Shown: in pieces, positions 7,881-16,029 of the stretch
Numbering within the stretch: position 1 is the first letter of the stretch
How the letters are laid out: each line of letters starts with the position of its first letter
Source of the DNA: Bacillota bacterium
GTDB taxonomy: Bacteria; Bacillota; Clostridia; Christensenellales; Aristaeellaceae
NCBI GenBank assembly: GCA_023435435.1
Contig: JAEYRW010000104.1
Location: 10,242-74,241 of the forward strand
DNA: 64,000 nucleotides
Reading direction: 5' to 3'
Notes under the pieces: model-generated
What the model saw: only the letters and a program-made list of their open reading frames with translations
Database searches by the model: none
What the model was told of the DNA's origin: nothing
Translations under genes and position numbers: made by a program

Positions 7881-9548
7881 TTATTCCACCGCGATCAGGT
7901 AGTAGTAGAGCGGCTGTCCGCCCTGCTGCAGGCTCACGTCGCAGTCGGGGTACACCTGCGTAAGCTCGTCCGCCAGCGCCTGGGCATCCTCTTCGGAGAC
8001 GTCGCTTCCGTAGTAGATGGTAATAAGCGCGGCGTCCTCGGTGGCCATCGCCTGTGCCACCTCCAGCGCCACCTGCCGGATGTCGCTTCCCAGAAGCTCC
8101 AGCTTGTTGTCGATGAGCCCCATGATGTCGCCCGCGTGAATTTCCCTGCCGTCGAAGTTCGTATCGCGCACGGCATAGGTGATGGAGCCGGTATGCACGC
8201 TCTCCGCCGCCCCGCACATGGCGCTCTCATTTTCCTCCACGCCTTCCTCGGGATTGAAGGCCAGCGCGGCGGAAATGCCCATGGGCACGGACTTGGTGGG
8301 CAGTACGACCACGTTGCGTTCGGTGAGCTCCGCGGCCTGCTGGGCCGCGAGGATGATGTTGGTGTTGTTGGGCAGCACGAACACGTTCCTTGCGTGCGTC
8401 GACTCGATGGCCTCGTAGAGGTCCTCGATGCTCGGGTTCATGGTCTGCCCGCCGTCGACGATCTGGTCCACGGACAGTTCCTTGAAAATTTCAGTCAGCC
8501 CATCGCCCAGCGCCACGGACACGATGCCGTATTCCTTTTCCTCGGGAGCTTCCTCCTGGGCGGCCCGGTTCGCCTCGCTCAGCGCCTGGTTCTTGGCGGC
8601 GCGCTCCCGGGCTTCCTCGCGCATGTTGTCGATCTTGATGGAATCGAGCTCACCCAGCTCCAGCGCCATTTGCAGCGCCTTGCCAGGGTCGTCCGTATGC
8701 ACGTGCACCTTTACCACCGAAAGGTCGGAAATGACCAGCACGCAGTCGCCGATGCGCTCAAGGCGCTTTCTGAGGCGCACGACCTCCGACTCGCGCATGT
8801 CGGCCCGGGGATGGGCGACGATGAATTCCGTGCAGTAGCCGAATGTAATTTCGCCCAGAGCCGCGTGGTCGTCCACAAACTCGCCGGGCATGAGCTGCGC
8901 GGCGATGGGCTGCTCGCCCAATTCCACCGCCTCGCCCGTGAGCGCCGCGAACATGCCCCGAAAAATGACCATGAGGCCCATGCCGCCGGAATCCACCACG
9001 CCCGCCTGCTTGAGCACGGGAAGCATGTCCGGCGTCTTTTTCAGGATGGCGTCGCCGGAAACGAGGGCCGACTGGAAGAGCTCCTCCACCGACTTCGGCT
9101 CCCGGCCCGCGCGCTCGGTCTCTTCCGCCATGACGCGGATGACGGTGAGGATGGTGCCCTCCTTGGGCTTCATCATGGCCTTGTAGGCGGTGTCGCTGCC
9201 CATGCGCAGCATCCTGAGAAACAGCGGGGCGTCGATCTCCTCCGCGCCGTCCAGGGCACTTGCGAAGCCGCGGAGAATCTGGCTCAATATGACGCCGGAG
9301 TTGCCGCGCGCGCCCTTGAGCGCACCGCGGGCCACGGCACTGGCGACGTCCGAGACGGACGAGGCCTGAGCGGCGTTCATCTCCTTGACGGCCGCGCTGA
9401 TGGTCTGGGTCATGTTGGTGCCGGTATCGCCGTCCGGCACGGGGAACACGTTCAGCGCGTCGACGTTTTCCCGATTTTGGGTCAGAAGTGCCGCGCCCGA
9501 GGTGAACATCTCGCGCAGGGCGATGGAATCTATGTTAATCCTTGCCAT
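7881..9548 (-). CDS. fakA: DAK2-domain fatty acid kinase (FakA/YloV family)
   Basis: 555 residues. The N-terminal DAK2 (DhaL-like) kinase domain carries LNVFPVPDGDTGTNM, whose aspartates bind the nucleotide metal ions, and GARGNSGVILSQI. A central linker and a C-terminal DegV-like region follow. Characterised members phosphorylate fatty acids presented by a FakB/DegV protein, feeding exogenous fatty acids into phospholipid synthesis. The start is the ATG eight bases after GGAGG; a TTG five codons upstream overlaps that site. It lies 37 bp downstream of yloU, the standard Firmicute pairing. No fakB is in the window. Confidence 0.93.
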   Translation of the reverse strand: MARINIDSIALREMFTSGAALLTQNRENVDALNVFPVPDGDTGTNMTQTISAAVKEMNAAQASSVSDVASAVARGALKGARGNSGVILSQILRGFASALDGAEEIDAPLFLRMLRMGSDTAYKAMMKPKEGTILTVIRVMAEETERAGREPKSVEELFQSALVSGDAILKKTPDMLPVLKQAGVVDSGGMGLMVIFRGMFAALTGEAVELGEQPIAAQLMPGEFVDDHAALGEITFGYCTEFIVAHPRADMRESEVVRLRKRLERIGDCVLVISDLSVVKVHVHTDDPGKALQMALELGELDSIKIDNMREEARERAAKNQALSEANRAAQEEAPEEKEYGIVSVALGDGLTEIFKELSVDQIVDGGQTMNPSIEDLYEAIESTHARNVFVLPNNTNIILAAQQAAELTERNVVVLPTKSVPMGISAALAFNPEEGVEENESAMCGAAESVHTGSITYAVRDTNFDGREIHAGDIMGLIDNKLELLGSDIRQVALEVAQAMATEDAALITIYYGSDVSEEDAQALADELTQVYPDCDVSLQQGGQPLYYYLIAVE

Positions 9549-9585
9549 ATCGGATTCCTCCAATTAGAAAATTCGGCGGCGCGCG

Positions 9586-9936
9586 TCAAACGCGGATGTC
9601 CTCCACGCAGACGTTCACGCGGCCGACCGGAACCCCGGCAAGCCTTTCCACCTTGTATTTAACCGTCTCGATGATCGATGCCGCGACGGCGCTGATTGAA
9701 ATGCCATACTCGACGATGATGAACAGGTCGATGTCGACCTTGTCGCCGTTGGCCTTGACGCGCACGCCGCGCCCGAGGTTCTCGCGTCCCATGAGCTGCA
9801 CGATGCCGTCGGTGGAGCGCTTCGAGGCCATGCCGACGATGCCGTAGCAGTCAAGCGCGGCATATCCCGCCACGCGGACGACCACGTCGTCGTCCACGGT
9901 CACAAGGCCCAGCTCCGTCTGAAACTTGAACTCCAT
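9586..9936 (-). CDS. yloU: Asp23/Gls24 family protein YloU
   Basis: 116 residues; ATG seven bases after AGGAGG. The sequence contains the Asp23 signature VAGYAALDCYGIVGM and later the VEYGISISAVAASI and VNVCVEDI segments. Members are small, mostly membrane-associated stress or envelope proteins without known catalytic activity. It is the first gene of the yloU-fakA-recG operon, with a promoter just upstream (9985-10013). Confidence 0.92.
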   Translation of the reverse strand: MEFKFQTELGLVTVDDDVVVRVAGYAALDCYGIVGMASKRSTDGIVQLMGRENLGRGVRVKANGDKVDIDLFIIVEYGISISAVAASIIETVKYKVERLAGVPVGRVNVCVEDIRV

Positions 9937-9984
9937 ATGATAACCTCCTCGTGAGGGCGCAAAAGGCATACCTCTCCAAAGATT

Positions 9985-10013
9985 AGTATACCGTTTTTCA
10001 AATGTTCCTGCAA
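9985..10013 (-). promoter_or_regulatory. Promoter of yloU-fakA-recG
   Basis: Minus strand: TTGCAG (10013-10008), 17-bp spacer, TATACT (9990-9985), about 50 bp before the yloU start. Confidence 0.65.
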
Positions 10014-10074
10014 GCCGGGGGAACCTCTTTTAACAATATGCGCCCAATCCGCGAACTTTTACATGGCCAGGGGG

Positions 10075-10103
10075 TTGAAATTTGCCCCCAGTGATGGTAT
10101 AAT
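10075..10103 (+). promoter_or_regulatory. Promoter of rpmB
   Basis: TTGAAA (10075-10080), 17-bp spacer ending in TGG, TATAAT (10098-10103): strong -35/-10 with an extended TGn element, divergent from the yloU promoter. Confidence 0.85.
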
Positions 10104-10150
10104 CCATATGTTTTGATGTGATTTGCTCTTAAAGGAGGTGCGATACAGCA

Positions 10151-10342
10151 ATGGGCAAGTTTTGTGAGGTTTGCGGCAAGGGCGTGGTCTACGGAAACAA
10201 CGTCAGCCACTCCGTGCGCAGGACCAGCCGGACATGGGCCCCCAACACGCAGAAGGTACGCGTGATGGTGAAGGGCGTCCCGACCCGCATGACGGTGTGC
10301 ACACGGTGCCTGCGCAGCAACAAGGTGGAGCGCGCGCTGTAA
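10151..10342 (+). CDS. rpmB: 50S ribosomal protein L28
   Basis: 63 residues, the usual length. MGKFCEVCGKGVVYGNNVSH followed by RRTSRTWAPN and the TVCTRCLRS segment is the L28 signature, with two CxxC pairs (C5/C8 and C50/C53) that can bind zinc. AAAGGAGGTG precedes the ATG. It is a monocistronic unit with its own promoter and a strong terminator, divergent from yloU. Confidence 0.98.
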   Translation: MGKFCEVCGKGVVYGNNVSHSVRRTSRTWAPNTQKVRVMVKGVPTRMTVCTRCLRSNKVERAL

Positions 10343-10374
10343 GTCAGCACCGCAACCCATAGGCGCAAAAAATT

Positions 10375-10428
10375 CCGCCGGCTTATGAGCATGGGGTTTC
10401 CCTTCGCTCGTAAACCGGCGGTCTTTTT
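10375..10428 (+). terminator. Terminator of rpmB
   Basis: CCGCCGG (10375-10381) pairs with CCGGCGG (10415-10421), with further pairing inside (TTA/TAA, GAGC/GCTC), followed by TCTTTTT. A repeat element starts at the next base. Confidence 0.9.
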
Positions 10429-10574
10429 ATACCAATGGAAAAGATTACTTCGTCCAAAGCGGCAGGAGATTTTTCGAGCTGTCGTGGGGCCGGGCCATCC
10501 AACCCGCGGATTTTAATGCCCCGCCGGCTGGAAAAGATCCGGCACGACGACGATGTAATATTTGGAATTGGTAT
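10429..10574 (+). repeat. Small non-coding element with ATACCAAT/ATTGGTAT ends, copy A
   Basis: 146 bp, starting ATACCAATGGA and ending TTTGGAATTGGTAT, so its ends are 8-bp inverted repeats. The last ~45 bp (GGAAAAGATCCGGC, then ACGACG) are nearly identical to copy B at 46862-46978. It starts right after the rpmB terminator T-run and ends 9 bp before the stop codon of the 57-residue gene. No ORF is inside. It resembles a MITE or a structured RNA repeat. Confidence 0.7.
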
Positions 10575-10582
10575 CATGTCCC

Positions 10583-10756
10583 TCAGCAAAAGCGCCAGAA
10601 AACGAATCCGCCGAGGATCATGACGACGCAGATGATGCCCGCCCATGCCCAATACGGGACGATGAGCATCATCAAAAGCAATCCCGCGAGCATCAGCAGA
10701 ATGCCCGCGAACTTTCCCTTCGGACCGCAGCAACGCGCCACGCGCACTCTGGTCAT
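10583..10756 (-). CDS. 57-residue two-helix membrane protein
   Basis: The frame runs from ATG (10756) to TGA (10583-10585). The protein begins MTRVRVARCCGPKGKFAG and has two hydrophobic helices (residues about 18-33 and 36-53) separated by PYWAWAG, ending FWRFC. GGGAGG stands eight bases before the ATG. It lies just downstream of rpe, where many Bacilli carry the sporulation peptide gene spoVM. The sequence is not SpoVM, although both have a basic N-terminus followed by a hydrophobic helix. The ribosome binding site is inside a hairpin (10764-10795). Function unknown. Confidence 0.65.
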   Translation of the reverse strand: MTRVRVARCCGPKGKFAGILLMLAGLLLMMLIVPYWAWAGIICVVMILGGFVFWRFC

Positions 10757-10763
10757 GAGAATC

Positions 10764-10795
10764 GCCTCCCTGTAGCAGAGTATGCTGCGGGAGGC
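10764..10795 (-). promoter_or_regulatory. Hairpin covering the ribosome binding site of the 57-residue gene
   Basis: GCCTCCC (10764-10770) pairs with GGGAGGC (10789-10795), with an inner GCAG/CTGC stem. In the minus-strand transcript the downstream arm is the Shine-Dalgarno sequence, so translation may be limited by this fold. No T-run follows, so it is not an obvious terminator of the long operon. Confidence 0.45.
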
Positions 10796-10812
10796 GAAAT
10801 TGTCACCGGAAC

Positions 10813-11457
10813 TTATAAACTGTGGATCGCGTCCACGAAGGCTTTTGCGTCCTTGGCGCCGTAGAGCGCACTGCCCGCCACGAGCAGCGTCGCGCCGTTT
10901 TGGACGATGGGCACGGCCGTTTCGGTGTTCACGCCGCCATCCACCTCGATGATCGCCCGGCTTCCCGCCGCGTCGATCATTTTTTTGATTTCCGCGATCT
11001 TGTCAACCGCCCGGGGAATCAGCTTCTGCCCGCCGAAGCCGGGATTGACGGTCATGACGAGCACAAGGTCCACGTCGCCGATGATGTACCGGAGACAGGC
11101 CGGGTCGGTGGCGGGATTCAGGGAAACCCCCGCCTTGCAGCCCAGGGCGTGAATCTGCTGGATGGCGCGGTGTAGGTGGTTTGTGGCCTCCGCGTGAATG
11201 GTGATGATCTCCGCGCCCGCTTCAGCGAAATCGCCGACGTACTTTTCGGGCTCCACGATCATGAGATGCGCGTCCAAGGGCAGAGAGCAGCGCGCCGCCG
11301 CCTTCAGAATGCCCGGTCCGAACGTGATGTTCGGCACGAACCGCCCGTCCATGACGTCAAAGTGCAGATAGTCCGCACCCGCCGCCGCCATGCGCTCGAT
11401 TTCCTCGCCAAATTTCAGATAGTCCGCCGCGAGAAGCGACGCCGCAACCTTAATCAT
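10813..11457 (-). CDS. rpe: Ribulose-phosphate 3-epimerase
   Basis: 214 residues. It interconverts ribulose 5-phosphate and xylulose 5-phosphate in the pentose phosphate pathway. Family signatures are visible: ASLLAADYLKFGEEI, YLHFDVMDGRFVPN (metal-binding His/Asp), LDAHLMI, VMTVNPGFGGQ and EVDGGVN with the second catalytic Asp. The ATG has GGAGGG upstream and overlaps the end of rsgA by 8 bp, so the two are translationally coupled. It is the last large gene of the yicC-rpe operon, as in Bacillus. Confidence 0.97.
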   Translation of the reverse strand: MIKVAASLLAADYLKFGEEIERMAAAGADYLHFDVMDGRFVPNITFGPGILKAAARCSLPLDAHLMIVEPEKYVGDFAEAGAEIITIHAEATNHLHRAIQQIHALGCKAGVSLNPATDPACLRYIIGDVDLVLVMTVNPGFGGQKLIPRAVDKIAEIKKMIDAAGSRAIIEVDGGVNTETAVPIVQNGATLLVAGSALYGAKDAKAFVDAIHSL

Positions 11458-12328
11458 ACCTGTCCCTCCATCGTATTCGCATCTCGCCAAGCAGCTCCAC
11501 GTACCGCGCGTGGCGCTTTCCGTCGATTTCGCCCCGCTCCACCGCTTCGCGCGCCGCGCATCTGGGCTCCGTCGCGTGCATGCATGGCTTGAAAAAACAT
11601 CCGCCCTCGTAGGGCGCGAACTCCGGATAGTGATCCTTGAGCGTCTCCGGTTCAATGAGCGGCGTTTCAAGGAGGCTGAATCCCGGCGTATCCAGCACCA
11701 TGCCCCCGCCCGGAACGGGAATGAGCTCGCAATGGCGCGTGGTATTTTTCCCGCGCTCGATTTTCGGGGAAATCTCCCCCGTCTCAAGCCGCAAGGCATA
11801 CATCGCGTTGATGAGCGACGACTTCCCCGCGCCCGACTGCCCCGCCAGCGCGTGCTTTTTCCCGGCCAGGGACGCCCTGAGCGCCGCGATTCCCTCGCCC
11901 GTGCGCGCGCACACCGCCATGGGATTGACCTGCGCGCCCGCATACTGCCGGAGGAGCTTCGCCGCGCCGTCCGGGTCGAGGTCGCACTTGTTGACCGCAA
12001 GCCTCGGCTCGATGCCCGCCAGACGCGCGTTCAGGATCAGCCGGTCGATCATGGCGAGGTCCGGGTCGGGCGCGGCGGCGGCCATGACGATGAGGATCGC
12101 GTCGATGTTGGCCACCGGAGGCCGGACGAGCTCGGTTCCGCGCGCGCCGATGGAAAGAATCCAGCCGTGCTCCTCGCCGTCGCTGGGCGTCATTTCGATT
12201 TCGTCACCCGTCATGGGCTTCATCCGCTCATGCCGGAGCTTCCCCTGGGCGCGCAGCGTGTGAACCGCGCCGTCTTCGGCAAGGGCATAATAAAACCCGC
12301 CGATTCCCTTTAAGATCGTTCCCCGCAA
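11450..12328 (-). CDS. rsgA: Ribosome small subunit-dependent GTPase RsgA
   Basis: 292 residues, started at a TTG six bases after GGGAGAG, giving (M)RGTILKGIGGFYYA, which aligns with the family's N-terminus; a TTG five codons upstream overlaps that site. An OB-fold precedes a circularly permuted GTPase domain: NKCD (G4) comes before GQSGAGKSS (G1) and DTPGFS (G3). The C-terminal zinc-binding part is GGCFFKPCMHATEPRC. RsgA matures the 30S subunit. It lies 18 bp after prkC and overlaps rpe. Confidence 0.95.
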   Translation of the reverse strand: MRGTILKGIGGFYYALAEDGAVHTLRAQGKLRHERMKPMTGDEIEMTPSDGEEHGWILSIGARGTELVRPPVANIDAILIVMAAAAPDPDLAMIDRLILNARLAGIEPRLAVNKCDLDPDGAAKLLRQYAGAQVNPMAVCARTGEGIAALRASLAGKKHALAGQSGAGKSSLINAMYALRLETGEISPKIERGKNTTRHCELIPVPGGGMVLDTPGFSLLETPLIEPETLKDHYPEFAPYEGGCFFKPCMHATEPRCAAREAVERGEIDGKRHARYVELLGEMRIRWRDRYD

Positions 12329-12346
12329 ATAATTCTCTCCCAATTT

Positions 12347-14185
12347 CTAATGAAACGTCAGCTTCATCGTTTCCAGAAGCGCCCCGTCCAGATAGACCTC
12401 CACCGTATGCTCCCCCGCCTCGGCGCTGGAAAGCGGGATGGAATGGGTGCCAATGCCGAGCGTACCGTCATAGGCGTCGAAGGTGTTGCCCGAGGGCGTG
12501 ACGACGTGCACCACCACATGGGTGTTCCCCAGCGGCACCACCACCCGGAAATTCGATTCGGGATAGTACATGATTTCCTGCGACTGGGCGATGGTGAGGT
12601 CGATGGCCGAACCCAGCAGAATCTCGGAATTCGGCGCCACGGACTGGGCGATGACCGTGCCCGCCAATGCGTCCGCGGAATAGGCTTCGGAAATCGTGCC
12701 CAGCCTGAGCCCCTCCGATTCGATGTATGAGCGCGCATTGTCGAGGGTGTAGCCCGTAAGCGACGGCGCAAGCACCGTTTCACCGCTCACGTAGAGGATC
12801 ACCGTCGATCTTCTGCCGACGTCGCCCGCGGAGGGCGTCTGGGAAACCACCGTGCCCACCGCCGCGTCGTCCATGACGTATTCGATCTGGACATCGGAAA
12901 TGCCCGCGTCCACCAGAAGCCGCATGGCTTCGTCGTACTGGTCCCCCGCGTAATCGTCGATGGTCACATTGGTACTTCCCTCGCTCACGGTCAGAAGGAC
13001 CGCCGTTTCGTGCCGCACCAGGCGTCCCGCCTTGGGCGTCTGGGCAATCACGCGGCCCTCGGCCACCTCGTCCGACAGCTCATAGGTCACCCGGACGGCG
13101 GTATAGCCGCTCAGCTTCACGGCGGCCTCCTCCTGCGTCAGCCCGCGCACATCCGGCATGTGGCTGTACGTCAGGCGCCATACGCCGATCACCCCAAGCA
13201 TCAAAACGCACGCGATCAGAACGCCCATAAACGCGTACTTGATCCTGCGCATGCGCTGGGCGCGCCGAACCCTCTGATCGACTATTTTTGTTTCGCCGGT
13301 CTCCCCGTTCTTTTTCTCGCCGCGCGCCTTGACGTTCTTCACAAATCCGCCGCCCGGGTTTGTGACCGCCTTGCGCAGGTCCATCGCCATTTCCGCCGCC
13401 GTCTGATAGCGCTCGGCGGCGTCCTTGCGCAGCGCGTGCAGCACGACCTCGTCCAGTGCCTTTGAAATCGAAGGATCGTGGGACCGCATGCTCTTCGGCT
13501 CCTCGCTCACGTGCTTGAGCGCCACGGAGACCGCCGTCTCCCCGTCGAACGGCACAGAACCCGTCAGCATTTCATAGAGCACCACGCCCACCGAGTACAA
13601 ATCGCTCTTTTCGTCGGCCGTCTCGCCGGTGGCCTGCTCCGGGGAGAGATAGTGAACGCTCCCCAGCGCGGAGGCGGTGGAATCGAGCACGCGGGTGGTC
13701 TGCTGCGCCTTGAGCCGGGCGATGCCGAAGTCCGCGACCTTGACCTTTCCTTCCCGGTCGACGAGGATGTTCTGGGGCTTGATGTCCCGGTGCACGATGC
13801 CGTTTCTGTGCGCGTGATCCACCGCCGCGAGGATGCGGATGCCCATGCGGACCACCGCGTCGGGGCTCAGATGGCCCAAATCGCGGATCATGTCCTTGAG
13901 CGTTTCGCCGTCGACGTATTCCATGACGATGTAGCGCGTATCGCCGTCGATGCCCACGTCGTACATGTTCACGATGTTTTCGTGGGACACCTTCGACGCT
14001 GCCTCGGCTTCCCGGCCAAACCGGCGCACAAAATCCACATCCCCCTCAAACTCGGGACGCAGAACCTTTATTGCAACGATGCGCTTTTTTCGCCTGTCCC
14101 ACGCGCGATACACGACGGCCATGCCGCCGGTGCCAACGATCTCCTCGACGACGTAGCGCTCCGACAGGACGGCGCCAATCATCAT
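12347..14185 (-). CDS. prkC: PASTA-domain Ser/Thr protein kinase (PrkC/StkP family)
   Basis: 612 residues. The kinase domain (about 8-270) has GTGGMAVVY (P-loop), AIKV (Lys), HRDIKPQNIL (catalytic Asp) and DFGIAR. After a basic juxtamembrane stretch come one membrane helix (about 325-345, AFMGVLIACVLMLGVIGVW), then three extracellular PASTA repeats, each ending near a QTPxAG or QSVAPN motif, and an extra C-terminal beta domain. PASTA domains sense muropeptides or lipid II; the kinase controls cell wall growth and, in Bacillus, spore germination. The start overlaps the phosphatase stop (ATGA), with GAGGAGG seven bases upstream. Confidence 0.96.
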   Translation of the reverse strand: MMIGAVLSERYVVEEIVGTGGMAVVYRAWDRRKKRIVAIKVLRPEFEGDVDFVRRFGREAEAASKVSHENIVNMYDVGIDGDTRYIVMEYVDGETLKDMIRDLGHLSPDAVVRMGIRILAAVDHAHRNGIVHRDIKPQNILVDREGKVKVADFGIARLKAQQTTRVLDSTASALGSVHYLSPEQATGETADEKSDLYSVGVVLYEMLTGSVPFDGETAVSVALKHVSEEPKSMRSHDPSISKALDEVVLHALRKDAAERYQTAAEMAMDLRKAVTNPGGGFVKNVKARGEKKNGETGETKIVDQRVRRAQRMRRIKYAFMGVLIACVLMLGVIGVWRLTYSHMPDVRGLTQEEAAVKLSGYTAVRVTYELSDEVAEGRVIAQTPKAGRLVRHETAVLLTVSEGSTNVTIDDYAGDQYDEAMRLLVDAGISDVQIEYVMDDAAVGTVVSQTPSAGDVGRRSTVILYVSGETVLAPSLTGYTLDNARSYIESEGLRLGTISEAYSADALAGTVIAQSVAPNSEILLGSAIDLTIAQSQEIMYYPESNFRVVVPLGNTHVVVHVVTPSGNTFDAYDGTLGIGTHSIPLSSAEAGEHTVEVYLDGALLETMKLTFH

Positions 14186-14904
14186 GAATTGTCCTCCTCG
14201 AGGGTCACCAGAAGCACCGTTACGTTGTCATGCCCCCCCGCGTCGAGGGACTTGCCCACAAGGGCGGCGGGCTTGTTCTCCCGCTTCATGCGCGAATTGA
14301 GGACTTCCAGAATTTCATGCTCGCCGACATAGCTCGAAAGCCCGTCCGAGCACAGCAAAAACACGTCGCCGGGCTCCACGCGGATGCGCAAAAGGTCGAT
14401 CTCCACCGATTCGGACGTTCCCAGCGCGCGGGTCACCAGATTGCGCCGGGGGTGGGTCTTTGCCTCGTGCACGGTGATGACGCCCTTCAGAACCATTTCC
14501 TCCACCAGCGTATGGTCGGTGGTCACCTTCATGAGAGCGCGGTTCCGGAGGAGATAGGCACGACTGTCGCCCACATGGGCGATGTGTGCCTCGTTTCCCT
14601 CTACGAGCAGCGCCGTAATGGTGGTTCCCATGCCCGCCATGGTGGGATCGGAAAGCGAGCGCTCATAGATCTCCTTGTTGGCGGCGGCCACGGCGCGGCG
14701 AAGCCTTTCGTGCGGCGGCGGCAGGATATCCTTCATATACTGCGCGAAGACATCCACCGCGATGGCGCTCGCGACCTCGCCCGCCTGCTCGCCGCCCATC
14801 CCGTCCGCGACGCAGCAATAGCGCTCCCCGGAGACGGGAACGAAGTAGGAATCTTCGTTGGCAGCGCGCACGCTGCCAATGTCTGTCAGCGCGTAGACCC
14901 TCAT
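14182..14904 (-). CDS. prpC: PP2C-family Ser/Thr protein phosphatase (PrpC/Stp)
   Basis: 240 residues. The metal-binding motifs of the PPM family are present: DIGSVRAANEDS, VADGMGG, HVGDSRAYLL, LCSDGLS and GGHDNVTVLL. It removes phosphate from targets of the adjacent kinase; the two genes overlap by 4 bp and form the standard Firmicute kinase/phosphatase pair. GGAGGG stands upstream of the ATG. No membrane segment, so it is cytosolic. Confidence 0.96.
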   Translation of the reverse strand: MRVYALTDIGSVRAANEDSYFVPVSGERYCCVADGMGGEQAGEVASAIAVDVFAQYMKDILPPPHERLRRAVAAANKEIYERSLSDPTMAGMGTTITALLVEGNEAHIAHVGDSRAYLLRNRALMKVTTDHTLVEEMVLKGVITVHEAKTHPRRNLVTRALGTSESVEIDLLRIRVEPGDVFLLCSDGLSSYVGEHEILEVLNSRMKRENKPAALVGKSLDAGGHDNVTVLLVTLEEDNS

Positions 14905-14937
14905 AGGTAAACCCTCCGCTGCGTGCCTATGGCACGC

Positions 14938-16029
14938 CTATGTCGTTCGCGCGCACCCGCGCGCCGCTGATTCCTCCGGGACGACGCCTTCCTGAAGCGC
15001 GCGCCGCCTGAGCTGACCGCACGCGCCCTCGATGTCCGCCCCCATCTCCCGGCGGATTGTCGCAGAAATGTGGTTCCGTTCGAGCCTGCGCAGAAAGGCC
15101 TCCGCGATGGCCCGGTCCGGCGGCTCAAGCGCGCGCTCCTTCACGCTGTTGAGCGGGATGAGATTCACGTGGCATTGGAGGCCGCGCAGTCGCCGGGCCA
15201 ACTCGTCCGCGTGTTCGGCGGCGCAGTTGACGCCTTCCACCAACGCGTACTCGAAGATCACCCGCCGCCCCGTTTTTTCGACGTAGAAGCGGCACGCGCC
15301 GATGACTTCATCCATGGGATATGCCTGGGCCACGGGCATCATCGTCTTTCGGATCTCGTCGTTGGGGGCGTGCAGCGACACCGACAGCGTCACCGGGAGG
15401 CCCTCGCCCGCGAAGCGGCGCATCTCGGGCACGAGTCCGCAGGTCGAAACAGAAACGTTGCGCAGCGATATGCCGAGTCCCTCCGGATCGTTGAGGAGCC
15501 GCAGGAACTTGACGACGTTTTCGTAATTGTCGAAGGGCTCGCCGCTCCCCATGAGCACCACGTTGTGGACGCGGCGGGTTTCGTCCATCTCTCCGGCGTA
15601 GCCGCCTGCGGCGATTACCTGCCCGAGCATTTCTCCGGGCGTGAGGGAACGCACGCAGCCGTCCAGCGTGGACGCGCAGAATTTGCAGCCCATTTTGCAG
15701 CCCACCTGAGTGGACAGGCAAAGCGTGTCGCCGTGGTGGTAGCGCATGAGGACGCCCTCCACGATGTTGCCATCCTCGAGCAGATACAGGAACTTCGCCG
15801 TCTCGTCGATCTGGGAAAGGCGCGTCTCGATGATTTTGACCGGGTTCGCGGTCGCCGCGGCGGCAAGCTTTTCGCGCAGTCCGGCGGAGAGGTTCGTCAT
15901 CCGGTCAAAATCCACGCCCTTGTTGAGCCAACCGCGCAACTGTTTCGCGCGGAAGGCGCTCTCCCCCATCTCCTTCAGGTATTGGGCGAGCTCTGTTCCA
16001 TCCATGGAAAGGAGCTGAACCTTTGTCAT
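14938..16029 (-). CDS. rlmN: 23S rRNA (adenine2503-C2)-methyltransferase RlmN
   Basis: 363 residues. This radical SAM enzyme methylates A2503 of 23S rRNA and A37 of some tRNAs. The cluster-binding motif is CKMGCKFCAS (CxxxCxxC); MGSGEPFDNYENV, VSVSTCGLVP and SLHAPNDE are typical. The catalytic C-terminal Cys is likely that in GADIEGACGQL. The ATG overlaps the rsmB stop (CTATGA); there is only a weak ribosome binding site, so it probably depends on coupling. Confidence 0.96.
   Translation of the reverse strand: MTKVQLLSMDGTELAQYLKEMGESAFRAKQLRGWLNKGVDFDRMTNLSAGLREKLAAAATANPVKIIETRLSQIDETAKFLYLLEDGNIVEGVLMRYHHGDTLCLSTQVGCKMGCKFCASTLDGCVRSLTPGEMLGQVIAAGGYAGEMDETRRVHNVVLMGSGEPFDNYENVVKFLRLLNDPEGLGISLRNVSVSTCGLVPEMRRFAGEGLPVTLSVSLHAPNDEIRKTMMPVAQAYPMDEVIGACRFYVEKTGRRVIFEYALVEGVNCAAEHADELARRLRGLQCHVNLIPLNSVKERALEPPDRAIAEAFLRRLERNHISATIRREMGADIEGACGQLRRRALQEGVVPEESAARGCARTT

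Noticed and set aside
10383..10733. 116-residue minus-strand ORF across repeat copy A
   Set aside because: It overlaps, in another frame, the better supported 57-residue membrane protein gene and the repeat element; no ribosome binding site.
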